Shown piece by piece: positions 39,901 to 53,695 of a stretch of 64,000 nucleotides of DNA. The translations under genes were made by a program, and so were the position numbers. The number at the start of each line of letters is the position of its first letter. Position 1 is the stretch's first letter. A model generated the notes under the pieces. It saw only the letters and a list, made by a program, of their open reading frames with translations. It ran no database searches and was not told the DNA's origin. This stretch comes from Symbiodinium sp. CCMP2592 (Eukaryota > Sar > Dinophyceae > Suessiales > Symbiodiniaceae), in the NCBI GenBank assembly GCA_905221615.1, contig CAJNDT010004713.1, positions 400,001-464,000 of the forward strand, read 5' to 3'.

Positions 39901-41093
39901 CTAGGCGGCTAGGCCGGCAGCGGTTTCAACAGCTCGTGGGATCAAGACATATTCATCCCAAACCGCTGAAGCCCAGATCCTAAACCCTCAACGCAAACAA
40001 GGTGGGTGCCTCTAGCTGGACGTCAGCATGGTTCAGAGCTGGGTCCGGAGGCGTGTCCAGCTGGTTCACCAACGCCTACACTGCAGGAGAAGATGAAGTA
40101 GTGACAGTGAAAGGCAGAACGGTGCGAGTTCCCCCCTGTAGCGATGCCACTACTGAATATGCATGCCGGTAGTACTTCCAGTTGTGAATCTGACTGTGTG
40201 CCTGCATATTGATAAAGGTTGATGCTTAATTGCGGCAACTGGCAACAGGATAGTACGGCTTTCAATTCCGCATATGCATGACAGATACCGGCTCGAATTG
40301 CCGGTGTTGGCAGAAACATATCATTGATACTCTTCCCAATTGGTATTACTGCTACAAAGCATTGATTCTATGATTTTGTTAAGCCGCTTTACTGTCTACA
40401 ATACATGTCTCCAGTTGTAGCAGGTGGCTGCCTGCAGCATTTGAGCCTGAAGACCTATACGCGATGGCTGCGCAAAGCCGAGCCACAATCTAGCCACAAT
40501 GTTGGACACAACAAAGCAACAGTTGGAGTGTGGAATCTGGAATTTGACATTGCTGTCCAGATTGTATATTCACGAGCAGCTCTCGATCTCGGCAAACGAA
40601 GAGTCCACTGGGGCTAGGGATTTCGACGGGACAGCACGCGACAACTCTGGGCTTTTCTACATGTTTGTCCCGGCTTAAGCTTTTTGCAGCTAGTTTGTCA
40701 ATGCCGGTGACCGGGAAATTACGCTGCAAGTGCAACGGCGAAATGCCTCTCAACGGCGCTTGCCGACCGATACAGCCGTGGGGCTGCTTTGTCAGGCAAG
40801 TCTTGAGGTAGAAAGGACTGCAGATTCTTGGGATGTGGATCATGACGGAGGTATATTGTGTGGTTCTCCAACAAACTGAAGCAGGAGGCTATCAGCACAT
40901 CAATCCCGACTCCCGCTTCTATGCCTGGATGCCGCCAAGCTCGACAAACTTCTTCCGGTACCTTCAAAGCACACTCCTGTATCCATCGTCTGGAAACTTG
41001 AAGCTGCAACAAAGACACAGTACCACAAAATCAAGGAAATCCACATAACTACGGAGAATGAGAATCCTCGTGGTCACAAACAAACACCTCAGC
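39901..41093. other. Unassigned sequence
   Basis: Nothing recognisable beyond one CCCTAAACCCTCAA remnant near 39980. Confidence 0.4.
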
Positions 41094-41512
41094 ACGAGCA
41101 CGAGACCAGCACCACCACGACCAACACCAGCACCACCAGGAATCGACTACTACCACCACGGCTACCAGGACGCCAACGACTACCATGCTGCCTCAACCCG
41201 TACGACTACGACGACCACCGCGAACACCATCCCCATCACCAGGATTGCCATCACTACGACTGTACCTAGCACCACTCTGACCACCACGACTACTGTGAGT
41301 ACCACGGCCACTGCGACAACTGCGCCGACTACGACGACAACTGCTATTTCTCCTGCTCCTCCTCCCTCTCCTGCTGCTGCTGCTGCTACTAGTACCAGTA
41401 ATAATCATAGTATTACTACTACGAAAACTACTAATGATACTAATACTACTAATACTGCTAATACTACTAATACTACGACTGCGACTGCGACTGCTGCTGC
41501 TGTCAAGGCTTG
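41094..41512 (+). repeat. Degenerate ACC/ACG/ACT/GCT trinucleotide tract
   Basis: Over 400 bases in which almost every triplet is ACN or GCN, moving from ACC-rich to ACT- and GCT-rich. Thr/Ala-rich frames on the + strand and Ser/Arg-rich frames on the - strand follow from this. Confidence 0.85.
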
Positions 41513-43360
41513 ATGTCAAGTTGAAAAGGCTTCGGGGTTGATGAATGGAAGGGGGAGGGTAGAAGCGGACTCAATTGCCTTTCCACGGGCTCAAGCCAAG
41601 GTTAAGTTGGTCAGGGAAACACGGTTCGGACGGCAGGCGGTTAACAGCTTACAGGTGACTACCCCCAGACTCCAGGTGCTAGCGTTGTCTATACCCTGGT
41701 CCGTTGGGTAGGGTTAAGGCGGGAGTGGCTACAAACGGATAGGAATGTCTTGTAGCGCCTGCAAACCCATCTGAAACTACGGTCGGTCTTGTCTCGAACA
41801 AGTGCGTTCGCATCGCAAGCAGGGAGCAAACGCTCGTTCTGCTGCATGGAACTAAGGAAATTAGGAAACCGGTTCATGAGCATAGCCCAACCTTTTCAGC
41901 AGTGTACACACACGCACACCGCGACACGCTGACCGACTTGCTGCGCAACGCACAGCATTTTAGCAGCAAGCCTGCACGTAGTACGAATGGAATCTGCGGT
42001 GTGCATGACATGACTTGCGAGGGTTTCCAGTTGTGGTGAGTATACTACGGTAATCCGGAATCACATGTAACTGAGCCCTGCACACGTCATCTTCCATGCA
42101 GATGTTGCGCAGCGTAGTGGCTGCAGCTGCTCTCTCCCCGGCCTCCAGAACACAGGTTGGAGGAAAGGCTGTCCAAACTGACATTCTCTAGTACCTCTGC
42201 ATTGCTTCCGGTTAGCACGGAGTTTGAAGCACCCACGGGCTCCAGCGGAGCCATGGAACAGCACTGTCGCAACAGGAAAGGGAAGCTTCTTGGATGCGGT
42301 GCATCGGACTTGAGCTGCAAACACAGTTGAAAGTCTACGGGACTTCGGGTCTGAGGCTATCCTGGTACTTGGGCTCTGCGTTTGGGCTTTCAGGTTTGGG
42401 CTGAAAGTTGTCACACGAGTTTCGCAATGCGCTGCAGGAGTAAAGCTTAGAGTAAAGGGTTCAAGCATTTTTGTCCGTCGATGAATGATTATGAATGTAA
42501 TAGGTAACTTCCGTTGCTCGGGTTTGTTTCACTTTCACCTGCTTTAGAGAGATTGCACCGGAACCTTGCACATGTGCAGATGACGCAACTGCTCTCATTG
42601 TGCTGTCCTGAACCGTGCGTTTCTCCCACAGGGGCCCCTCCCCCCTCGCAGCATGCGAGCATCCATTGAATCCCATGCAGGCTCGTTGCACCCAAAGCAG
42701 CCCAAAGCATCCCAACGTCGGAAGGCTCCGAGGCCGGGACAATCTTGGAATCCACGAGCTTCAGCATCAACTCTAGGGCTCCAGCTTCGTAGGCCTAGAG
42801 GCATTTATGGGATGTTTAGTGCGACCGTAGGCTGTCGTAGCAGATGTAAAAAGCAGTGGCGCCAGCACACATGGTTGTGCGATTCCAGCTGCTACCACCA
42901 AAATTATTATTTCAACTGCTGTTCCGACGATGGTGTCAAGCACCTGAGCGACGGGCCGCGACTACGTTTTCCTTGCAATCTGCCTGAGCTTTCATCTGAG
43001 GAGCTTCGGGGGTCTGCGAGGGATTCTCCATTAAGGTTTCAGGATTCAGGGGCGTGAAGTTGGGCCTGAACCTTTCCTCCATTTGACGCACGGGCCCGTG
43101 ATAGGGCTTGAGGACTTCAGGCTCTGCATTTCGCGGCTGGCAAAACCGTGCAAAGGGCACTGACTGTGCCTGATCACCAATCAAATACCCCGTCAAAAGA
43201 ACATTCCACTAACTCCAAGTTCGGGCTCCCGTCCCCGAGAAATCACCAAACAGCCTAATCGAGCTCTGCCAAAGCTCTGCCTATCAGCTGGGTCTCGGGC
43301 TCCTCTTTGGGCACTAAAGTGCGGTACATGATGAGCAGGAGGAGCATTCCGAGATTCCGA
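41513..43360. other. Unassigned sequence
   Basis: No gene or repeat family recognised; the frames are short and overlapping. Confidence 0.4.
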
Positions 43361-43530
43361 GGATAATGATGATGATGATGCTGAGGGTGGAATTGAGTGG
43401 TGGTGATGGTGGTGGTGGTGGTGCTGCTGCTGCTACTGCTGCTGCGGCTGCCGATGCGTTCGCTGGCGCTGGCGCTGGCACTGACGCGGACGCTGCTGCT
43501 ACTGCTACTGCTGCTCCTACTCCTGCTATG
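43361..43530 (+). repeat. GAT, GGT and GCT trinucleotide tract
   Basis: (GAT)n, then (GGT)n, (GCT)n and a degenerate GCN stretch, with further GAT/GAG units to about 43660. Confidence 0.85.
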
Positions 43531-43660
43531 GCCATGCTGACCCAACTGCTGAGGATGATGAGGGGCGGTGACATGGTAGGAGGTTGATGATGTCAGCGGA
43601 AGGAGCAGGAGGAGGAGGCTGAGGATGATACTCATCCTGCTAACAATGAAGATGATGATG

Positions 43661-45919
43661 ATGAGCGTAGTTCTTGCTGCATTTAGACGTCGACGGCGAG
43701 AACGAGAGCGAGGAGGTTGCCGTTGGAACGTAACACGGAGTAGCACATGTTGCAGACATCGTCGCAAATAAACAGTGCCAGCACCCACCGCGAGTTTGAA
43801 AGCATGCAGACAGGCTGCAGTCAGAAAGCTCAATGCGACCACGGCAGTTTGGACGCGATCCTGCAGAACAGGCCGATCGCCCTGCTGAGTGTCACCTACA
43901 CCCTGAACTGTAAACCCTCTGCCTGCATACGCCCCGGACTTTACTCGGGCATGACAGACCCACACAGCAACCCGTGAGAGTGCAGCGTTAACCCTAGATG
44001 CATGTGGAGCCTACCGCTTCGAGCATATCGTAAGGCCATATTCCATATCTAAAGCCAATCCAAAACCGCGAACCCTGCAATTCCACGCTCCGAGATGTCT
44101 AAACATCCAAAACGCAGCGTTGCAAACGATATCTGGCGACCATCACCGGCACTATTCACCGCGCACAAATCCTGCAGCTAAATGCGGAATCACCCGACAA
44201 ATACCTCTGGCTCTCGGGCTTTGGGTTTTGGATGTTTTTCCGTGACTTCTACTGGTCAAACCTTCATGGCATGCGTGGGCCAATGCAGACCCGCGACAGC
44301 TTCATGTCACCATCCCAAATCCTTAAATCGGCGAGCTCCGAAGAAAACCTTTATATAGACGATCAAGAATCAGCTTCCCTCTGCACTGCATCCCTGCTCC
44401 ACGCTTTTCCAAACAGGGGGTGCACGATGACTGAAGCCCTGAAATCTGAATCCGGTCGTTCTGATCGGACTTCAGGAAGTCAACCAAGGGAGGTATGGCA
44501 CCAGCCTGCTTCCAAGAGCATGGCATGGTTTCAGTTAAAGCTTTCACACAGGGTTCCGCACGGTGGGAGGGATTAGTTATTGGGCGGAAGAACTGTATGG
44601 GCCTGCACTCGTGCACTGAACCACCGGCAACACATGCAGATCTTGGTCTTCCAGCTATCCTTGCAATCTCTTTTCTCACCTATTTCGCATGACAGGGTCA
44701 CCAAAGAAGAAGGCATATTGACCGTGGGACGAAGGCAGATCCCAGAACTGACTTGATCAGCACGGTCATCAGATGGTTTGATACCAGCAGAAAGCGGCTC
44801 CTGAACTGCCAGACAGGAAACCCCGATTACTGAAATTGCCATTGCTGTGTTCGTAGCACCCTAACAAAGCCCGCGTATGGCTGCAGGGATTCCCCTGGCC
44901 TGGTAAGGAACTTCAAGCCGCAAACCCACTGCGAAGCTGTCTAGAATTTCTCACACCAGCAACCGTAAACATCAAACCCACCTGTTTCGCTAACACTCGA
45001 AGTTGTTGTACAACCTCATGTAAGCTGTCAACAAGACAGAAGCACCGACCTTTCGAATGTCATCCTTGATCTGTTTGCTGGCCTGGCTCGATTGAACGGG
45101 GCTGAGGACCTAAAGCTCACAGGTGTATTTAGTTACAGGGTTGGCTGGCCTGGTATACACAGTCGTTCACGGCACAGAAAAACAGCTGTGAAAACTTAAG
45201 CTACTTTACTGTGACGCTCTCTCTTTAACCAGTAGTCGGTAATCCCTGTACACTGCATCAAGACACGCCGAGGTTGGCAGGTTGAGACGTTTGTCGTCTA
45301 ACGATTCAAAAGTCTCCTTTGTGCATTTTCCGGCTTCAGGTATGGGCAGCAGTGTGTCAAGATGACTTCGTGCACCTGACTAAACTGTTCCACAAAGCAA
45401 AACCGTGGCCGAAACACTGGCAAAGTCGTCTAGAAGCGTGAACTCTCGATCCTCAAATCGTGCTCGGCAGCCCTAGAATGCCCTAGAATGTGGCGAGCCT
45501 CCGCCTTCTCAGCTGCTGATGCAAGGATAGCAAGCTGAGTGCCAGCCAGTGCTCCCACCTCAAATGACTGGGGCTTGGGCTTGGACTTGGGCTTTGAAGC
45601 CGCCGTTCTCTGAGGAGCATACCAGGCTTGCAGAGAGGACTTGACTACTGAAGTTATCCAGGATTTCGTGAAACCGCTTCCATGCCTTTTAGTCCCGAAG
45701 CTCAGACGTATTGTTGCTTGAAATTCGAAGTGACCAGTTGAAGTAAATACGTGAGCCGGACAAACGTTTGCCAAAGCACGTTTACTGAACCACTGCCTTA
45801 GCACTGCATGTCGCATGTTCCGACCAACAGCCTGTCAATCACATAAAGACTTGCACTAGCCCCCTCCAGGAATGGCCATTTCACGTCACGCTTTCTGCAA
45901 GTCAAGGTAGGTGGCAATA
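43661..45919. other. Unassigned sequence
   Basis: No recognisable gene. Frames up to 128 codons occur on the - strand (45430-45816) but carry no known motif. Confidence 0.4.
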
Positions 45920-45949
45920 TTGGTAGTGGTGGTAGTAGTACCCGCCACC

Positions 45950-46554
45950 GTGTTTACCGTACCTCTAAATATTGAAAAACGCAGCTGCCGCTGTGGTGGC
46001 GTGCATATTTCAGTGTATTTTGGAAGTACGCAAATGACAAGGCTGTTTTGCGTTTTGTGTGGGAGGCGTTGCTCGAAAAGGTTTACGCGCGCGAGTGTTG
46101 TGACAACATGTCTTGCTCCACATCCTTGTGCAGCATGTTGTACCAAGAGCCCAAAATGCTGTAAATACCAGCGTTTTGGGCATGATCGCCAAAGGCAGTG
46201 ACATGAACATCAACCTCACCATCTTCATCATCATCTTCATAACCATCATCCTCGCCATGCTCAACATCATCGTTTACCTGATCATCTTCATCATCATCCT
46301 CATAGTCATCATCCCTATCATCATCCTCATAATCGTCGCCATCATCAACATAAGGCCGGTGATGCAGTTAACGATGATGTTGAAGATGGCGAGGATGATG
46401 GTTATGATGAAGATGGTCAGGTTAATGTTCATGTGATTGCCTTTGGCGGTCATGCCCAAAACACTGGTCCCCCGTTACTGCTTACGGTCAACCATGTCGT
46501 TATTATCCCCCCCCCCCAGTCCCCAGTAGCCGATTTCACGGGTACGGTAAACAC
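45950..46554. repeat. Large foldback (inverted repeat)
   Basis: The inner arms 46174-46274 and 46370-46461 are near-perfect reverse complements, including TTTTGGGCATG / CATGCCCAAAA and AACATCATCGTT / AACGATGATGTT. The outer arms share GTGTTTACCGTACC (45950-45963) with its complement at 46541-46554. The left side carries about 120 extra bases. The loop (46275-46369) is ATC-rich. Confidence 0.8.
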
Positions 46555-46561
46555 GCCGCTG

Positions 46562-46563
46562 GC

Positions 46564-46640
<77 letters not shown>

Positions 46641-46641
46641 A

Positions 46642-46687
<46 letters not shown>

Positions 46688-46735
46688 GGTAGTGGTGGTG
46701 GTGGCGGCGGCGGTGGCGGCGGTGGTGGTGCTCGT
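46562..46735 (+). repeat. TAG and GGT/GGC trinucleotide tract
   Basis: A long TAG run with one AAAAG interruption, passing into GGT and GGC units. It starts just outside the foldback. Confidence 0.95.
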
Positions 46736-46842
46736 GGGGAAGTGGGGGGGTGGTGGGGGTCCGGTTAGGGGCAGGGGGAGGGGGCAGGGGTGGGGGTCGC
46801 TACCCGGTAGCGTAGGGGCAGGGGAGGGGTGGGAGTAGGCAG
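46736..46842 (+). other. G-run block with G-quadruplex potential
   Basis: Runs of four to seven G are separated by one to four bases, for example GGGGCAGGGGGAGGGGGCAG and GGGGTGGGGG. Many four-run combinations are possible on the + strand. A short hairpin (CTACCCGGTAG) sits inside. Confidence 0.75.
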
Positions 46843-47126
46843 TATTGGCCGTGATCGTGGTGACTGCGATCGTAGCAGTAAGAGTGGAAGCAGGACCCCA
46901 ATTAGGTGCTGTTGTTTGCTCATCTCTCGGGCATCAACCGTCTTGGGATCCTCGGCCCACGGGTGCATCCTCTCATCGAAAGACCTCGAAGTTTGCTCTT
47001 GGAAGCTGCTCACATTTAGACTTACCGGCTTGTGTTTAGGGATCAATGTTGGTTCTGGAGTGTGAAACCACTGAACTAAGACCTACTCCTTTCATTAGTA
47101 CTGCAACTGTCGCTATTGCGACGGTG

Positions 47127-47300
47127 CTTACATCACCATCATCATCCTCAAAATCATCACCATCACCATCACCATCATCACAACCATCACCATCACAATC
47201 ACCATCACAACTGACCATCACAATCAGCATGATCATCACTATCACGATCACTATCACCATCAGTTCACCATCCTTATCATCACCAGCATCACCATCACGA
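47127..47300 (+). repeat. ATC/ACC trinucleotide tract
   Basis: Degenerate (ATC)n and (ACC)n units run across 170 bases, with some fold-back to TGATCAT. Confidence 0.85.
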
Positions 47301-48480
47301 AAGCATGCTATGAGTACTGCAGCTGATGATCATTGCTAGCGCGGCTGCTACTATTTTTCTGTTCTTCGGTTCATTAATGCTGCCACAAGATCCGTTGATA
47401 TCTCTACTAACACCCTTCAAAACAATCCTTCCAGTGTGTGCATCGTATTTCCACCAGAGGCAAGACTGCAGGGCGACTGCTATTATCTGTTCTGTTCTTC
47501 TTGTCTTCTTCTTCTGCGCTGTGATTTGCGATTCGTTCATTGGCATTAGCCTACCACTGACACTTGCTGCAAGTGCTACACTTACACATAGAATCATTGC
47601 AAACGGTGCGCTGACTACTACCACCTTGGATGAAATCCTCCCCCACATACATATACAAATATGGTTTCATGTATACACACACACACATACAACTAACGGA
47701 TGCTATTTCCATCGACAATCGGACCAGTAAGGCCATGTGCAAGCACTTTGCTGCGATCGACGCCGGATACTACGATTAGTGACGCTACTGTACGATCATC
47801 CTCACTAGCCTTCTTCTCACTATGACTGCCAATGCTCATTGATGCTGGCATATCGCTAGCGCTTACTAGGACTATCCTTGCTGTAACTCTTGCATGCCAC
47901 AGCATCGCAAACAGTACTCCGGCTTCTGCGAATCACGCCCCTACTCTTCACATGATTATTGCTACCTTCCCTGTTGACATTATGCCACCACTACTATAAA
48001 CTAGTCTGTGTGGCTATGACTATGTCACGTTGCGATAATTGGGAACTTGACTGTGGCTGCTGCTGCTCTTCTATCTGCTGATCGTTTCAATGCAAGCCCG
48101 TCTATTCTCTTCTCAGGCTATTAGCTTCATTGAGGTTACTGCGACGACTGCTATTGCCTAGCGCTCGACCGAGTTCTGTGGTCTTCAGCTGCACATTGCA
48201 CTTCGCAGCGTCATGGCCATGACTACAACCAAACTGTTCTCACAACCGCTGCTGTTCCAGCTACTTTGACCCTTCATCCATAGTGTTACCATGAGTACCG
48301 TCGTTACCTACCAGTATCAGCAACAGCAGAAAACGGTAGCAGCCAATGACTGAGAGGTGGACTCGATGGCCTTCAGGCAGGGTGCGATGCAAGGCTTCAT
48401 GTTATACTCAGATTACTAGCGCTATGGATGCTAACTGCTATTGTACTATGGCTGTTCGTCGTCGTAATTATCATAGTGGT
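47301..48480. other. Unassigned, partly eroded trinucleotide sequence
   Basis: GCT/ACT triplets are over-represented (for example around 47560-47620 and 48055-48080) without clear runs. No gene recognised. Confidence 0.4.
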
Positions 48481-48484
48481 TTTT

Positions 48485-48667
48485 GGTGGTGGTGGTGGTG
48501 GTGGTGGTGGTGGTGGTGGTGGTGGTGGTGGTGGTGGTGGTGGTGGTGGTAGAAGTAGAAGAGTAGACGTAGAAGTAGAGGCAGCGGCAGAGTTTAAAGG
48601 TAGAGGTAGCGGCAGACGCAGAAGCAAGAGCAAAGGCAGAAGCAAAAGCAAAAGCAGAAGCAAAAGC

Positions 48668-48702
<35 letters not shown>

Positions 48703-48950
48703 CAGCAGCAGTAGTAGTAGTAGTCGTCGTAGTGGTAGTGGTAGTGGTAGTGGTAGTGGTAGTGGTAGTGGTAGTGGTAGTGGTGGCAGTGGCGGTGGCG
48801 GTGGCGGTGGCGGTGGCGGTGGCGGTAGCGGTCGCGGTGGCGGTGGCGGTGGCGGTGGCGGTGGCGTTGGCGTGGCGGTGGCGGTGGCGGTGGCGGTGGC
48901 GGTGGCGGTGGCGGTGGCGGTAGCGGTAGCGGTAGCGGTAGGTAGTAGTA
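48485..48950 (+). repeat. Compound trinucleotide array: GGT, GCA/AAG, TAG, GGTAGT, GGTGGC
   Basis: Begins with (GGT)22 at 48485-48550. Eroded GAAGTA/GCAAAA units follow, then (TAG)n, (TGGTAG)n and a long (GGTGGC)n block with one frame slip near 48866. A 253-codon frame through it is low-complexity only. Confidence 0.95.
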
Positions 48951-51900
48951 GCAGTAGTAGTAGTCGACTACTACGACGGCTGCTGCTACTACTACCTACT
49001 ACTAGCACACTACTAGTCGTCAAAGTCGTCAATTCTGAAGTACTGGTGATTGCATTATTGGGAACAGCATTAGGTTCATTTGTATTGTTGTATCTTCTTT
49101 ACAGCAAAACGTATCGACTCGAAACTTGTCCGAAGGCTCTCAAGCTTAAGAGTTTTCGGGCTTTGGGGGCTGCATGGGTCGCTGGCTAAGGCATTCTATA
49201 CTTGCGTGCTGAAACGCCAGGACAGAGTGAATGTCTGGCATATTGGGTGAGGCATATTGGGTGATCATCTGCGTTTTGAACCATAATGCATTATCAGCGT
49301 GTGTACAAGCGGACGTATTGGAGGTTAGAAGGTGCATGTACGCAGTGTGCAGGAACGTGCAGAGACAGCCTCAACACGTCCACCATCTTATCTAAGTTTG
49401 CGGCCGAGACGAGGAAATCAGCACAGAAGAAAACAGGAACAGTTCCAGACCCATGTGGAAGACCAGGACAGTTCCAAAAGCACAGCCTAAACCACAAGGC
49501 AATTCTCGTCAAGACTGGACCAACCGATCCCCGCTTGAGCTGCCTGTTGTGATGAGAGCAGCTCCACGAAAGCTTTCAGGTCGTTAGTCTCGAACGCCTT
49601 GCTGCATTGTCAAACCCTTGCTATCTTGATTTTGCAGGGAATAACATTATTGCGTTGAAATCACGGGCCAACGCTATCCAGCATATCTTGGGATTTTACT
49701 GTCATTGCATAGTTGAAGGTCTTTGAGTCTCTTGCAGAGGGCTGTGCAGGCTACCGAATTAATGTTCATCCAACTTCTGCCACGGTTCGAAAAACAAAGG
49801 CTGTAGTATGAGTTAATAGCATACCACATTCGATGTGCATCATCACCTCAACAATACAAAAACCCTACAACACGGTACCCGCATGCTCGGCGAGGACACT
49901 TGAAGGCCCTATATCGGGAAGGGCAGAAGCTTCTAACTGTCTGCTGCGGACTCAGCAGCAAGAAGGCTTGGGCGGCTTAGGACTTCACGGTCGCACGATC
50001 CTGTTCTATGGCAGACTATGGCATGAAGCCACGAGGACGAGAGAAAAGAGGGGCGCCCAGAGGCGTGCCGAAGCACATCCCAAACACACAATGTGACACC
50101 ACATCCCCAACACCTGGGATTCAAACGCCCAGGATTCAAAGACATGCCGAGTGTCACCACAGAGTCCGTGCATGACAACTACACGGCGGAAGCCAAGACT
50201 CTTGTGCTGAACGTGTAGCTCTTTGTTTGGGCTCGAGTTTGTCCCTCTAGCAAGCCCGCACCTCTGGAGCGCATAAACACTTGATTCAATCAGACGTGAC
50301 TTTCCAATCCTGGAAATGCAAGGTCGTCCCCGGAACTCTCTCTAACCTTTCCAGCGTGTTGCATGTTGCATTGCTTCAAGCTCTTCTACCCACAACAATC
50401 GGTGCCTACAACAACAAGAGCAGTAATGACTGATTGTAGTACTGCGAAGAACGACAGCAAGGATAACACCCGAGTAGCCAAAACCAAGGCAGCGATACTC
50501 ATGCTACTGACATCAATGATTCCAACTCAGGTCGCAGCGTAGTTGTGTCACTCTTCCAGGATTTGGGTGCTTGGAGTTTGCATTAAGGGGCACGATGTAA
50601 CTAGGATAGTAGTCGAGAAGGCCTGGGAGGCAACTGTCCAGCCGGCCTTGTCAAATTTCTCCGAATCATCCCCTTTGGAATGATACCCGATCGATATTGC
50701 CTGGCCCAGACGCGGGGTCAGGTTGAGATCTCAGTTCGAATTTGGTTTAGTTCGGCCGAGGGGGGCCTTGTACCAAGTCTCAACCACCTTTCAAGCTAAC
50801 CAAAGCTAGACTCACACTGGAGCCAAATGCCCTTAAGCCGAAACCTTCCCGAAAGAAATCTGCCGGAACGAATCTATGATGTGAATATGCGCCCAGATGT
50901 TCAGCCTCACCTTCAGCCTCTCTGACTCGGAACTCGGCATTCTCTGCAACATGCCGGCAAAGCCCTCTTCTTCGTGTCGTAGCTACCGCCGGCAACCTGA
51001 GCTATGCTGGCCGCGTCATGCGTGGGAAATGCAGGGAGTCAGGAAAGCGAAGATGCGCCTCGAGCCTCGGAGCCCCAACAGCTTAAGCCTTCCGAAACAC
51101 TGGAAGCCTTGAGAATCTGAGACGCACGCAGACTTTCGAGCTCCTTCGTTAGGGTTTCTTGTTTCTTTTCATGGTTCAGCAGCTGCAAGGCACTCGGAAG
51201 ATGCACCCCAAGAAGCAGCCTGAACGTAACCTGTAGACTGTACGGCTCCGCGGACTGTAGGCTAGTCTTGTGGCTTCGAGTGGCTTCAGGCCATGAGCTT
51301 CGGCAGATACGAGGATAGGGATTCACTCCAGGACTCTCGACACTTCGAGGCTCCGGGGCTCAGAAGACTCAGAACTTGGGACTTTGGCCTCCCTCCCGTC
51401 AAGCTGCCTAAGCCTAAGCTGCCCAGCTCTAGCTCCCATCTCTCCAATGCTTTCGCCCTCCAACAAGGTGAGCCTTGGTCACCTGCGGGCTTGCTGTCCT
51501 GGACGGGGCGCGGCTTGGCGCCAGAATCCCAAATCTAGAAAAACAACCCCGAGACCTTGTGGGTCCCGCACTCGGAGCCTCATACCGAGAGCAAGGAACC
51601 CCTGCTTTAGAGTTTCTTTTCTGGTTTATAGTTTGGGCTTAGCCGCATAAGCTTCCTCCACTGGAGCGTCTGTCGGTTTTGTGCAAAATACCCAAATATG
51701 CAATAACACTAACGCAGGCCATGCTCAGCGACAAAGAACGGGTTCCAACTTCACTGCCCACAGTCCTGCAAGCAACATCCACCCTTATGATGGTTCCGCA
51801 ACCTAGACGGCTGTAACCATGGGATACTGATTGCTAAACAGCTCAAGATAGCCGTTTCATTAGCAGATCGATGTGGACCCCAACGTAACAAGCCACACCT

Positions 51901-53628
51901 TCGAGAATACAAGCTGGTACCACAAACGAACCGCACGCATTGGCTAGTCGCGAGGTGGTTCTGCAGACCGCACCGACCCTAAAGTTGTGCGGCGTCCTTC
52001 CCGGCTGTCTCCTGACAAACAAAGCTGGGGAGTCGAAGTTTTGATGTAAGGGTTCTGGCATTTCGCTTCGGCGTGATACATGTGATTCCAGAACTCTGTA
52101 TGTGCCAGAGGCTTGAGGCTGGGGATATGGAGTTGCCCAAAGGCCTTTAAAAGGCAATGTGAAGTAGCGGCCAAATCACAGCTGATTGGATGGATAGCTC
52201 TGACAAGGTTGAGTCAATTACCGAATGCATAGGGAACACCATTTTGTGCTGCTTGTATGTCTTGAACTGTATTGATGTGTCTCTTGCGGTTCGATTTGGG
52301 TACATGCAGAGCTGTGAAAAGCTTCCTGCGTGAGTAACTTCTGCGTTTCCCGGTGAGCTCTTGAGATAACTCCGCTCAAAATGCTCGAATCCGGCACCCT
52401 CAACCCTGAACCCTAAACCCCAACACCTCAAGAGCCGCTGTAAGACCCAAAGACTCTAAAACCCTCAGACCCTGAGCACGTTCTGGCCTTGCGCTCGGTG
52501 CAACATTTTTGGCCTGAGGTCTCAACAGTTCAAAGATTGGTGTTCCATAAGTGGGCACCTACATCCACAACGCTCCTCGGCAAGACACGGCCACGCGTGG
52601 AGAATAAACCTCTGTCCGCGAAATCCGATGCTGCTCAGACACCCATGGTCCACCCACGAACGGCTCCCACGCGGGCATGGAAAAGGAGCCGAGCGGCAAG
52701 CTGCGGCAGAAAAACTGGGCCTTTGGGTTGAAGGTTACAAGGCTTGACGCTTCTGGTTGCAGTTGTTCGCATTCCCGCCGCATTGGCACTTGCCATGCTG
52801 AATGCTGGCGTCTCGAAAACCCTAATGATTCAGGCTTCAAGTTCGGCGACAGGTTCCGAAGAATGCGGCGTGGCAACGGCCGGGCATTGCATTTCTCGGG
52901 CTTGTGTGTGCTGAGGCTAGTGTAGTGTAGATGCCAATGTGCAGACCCTAAAGCCCGACACCGCCCGACGAATCCGACTGATAAGTGCAAAAGCCCGACG
53001 GCACCAACCCGCGCAGAACTTTAAACCCCATGAGCCCTGAACTTTAATCCGACTGCTGGCAAGACATGCTCCCAGCTTTTTGCCGCTGCCCCGCACTCCG
53101 TATCTTTTGGTTCTCCTGCAAAGCTCGGTGCACATCAGGGGTTCAAACAGTTTGGGTGTCGGGGACTTCGGGCAAACGTGAAAGCTTGAGGTGGCTTTGG
53201 GCTTGGGGCTCAGGGCTCCCGCTTCGGGTTCAGTGGGCTTTGGAACTTGGCGTCCCCTGGATTTCGATTCCGGGCATTGTTGGTCCAAGAGAATCCAAGC
53301 CCTTCACATCCGATTAAAACCTGTTGGCTGCACTGCGACCGGTTCCTGAATCCAAGTCCCAACACTCTGCTGCCCTTGCCTTAGCTTCAGCACCTCGCGC
53401 GGGTCAGCTGCACACATGTCCTCAAGGTTCAGATTTCAACTTTGCTACAAGCTGGAGGCTCGGAAGTTCCAACAGGCTCTGCCTTCACTCGGTCGAGTGA
53501 ACCTCGTGAACACCCCGCCTCGCAAAACACCCCAAATACATCTGCCGCCCGGCTGCGACCGGCTCACCGGACGGACATGTCCAAAGGATGCACCCGACCT
53601 GCACGAAATTCATCTCTGGCCATTGACG

Positions 53629-53629
<1 letters not shown>
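48951..53629. other. Unassigned sequence
   Basis: I see no supportable gene. A short CCCTGAACCCTAAACCCC remnant lies near 52405, the same type as in contig 1. Frames on both strands are short and overlap. Confidence 0.4.

Positions 53630-53692
<63 letters not shown>
53630..53692 (+). repeat. (CTG)21 microsatellite
   Basis: Twenty-one uninterrupted CTG units (CAG on the - strand). The surrounding frame is not recognisable as a gene. Confidence 0.95.

Positions 53693-53695
<3 letters not shown>

Noticed and set aside
43255..43965. A 236-codon frame on the - strand.
   Set aside because: Its middle third is repeat-derived Ser/Thr/His, and the flanks have no motif or matching composition.
47326..47730. 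A hydrophobic 134-codon frame resembling a membrane protein.
   Set aside because: The hydrophobicity comes from eroded GCT/ACT triplets in a region of degraded trinucleotide repeats, and no homology is evident.
48428..49189. A 253-codon frame.
   Set aside because: It is mostly translated GGT, TAG and GGC repeats; the opposite strand is equally open.
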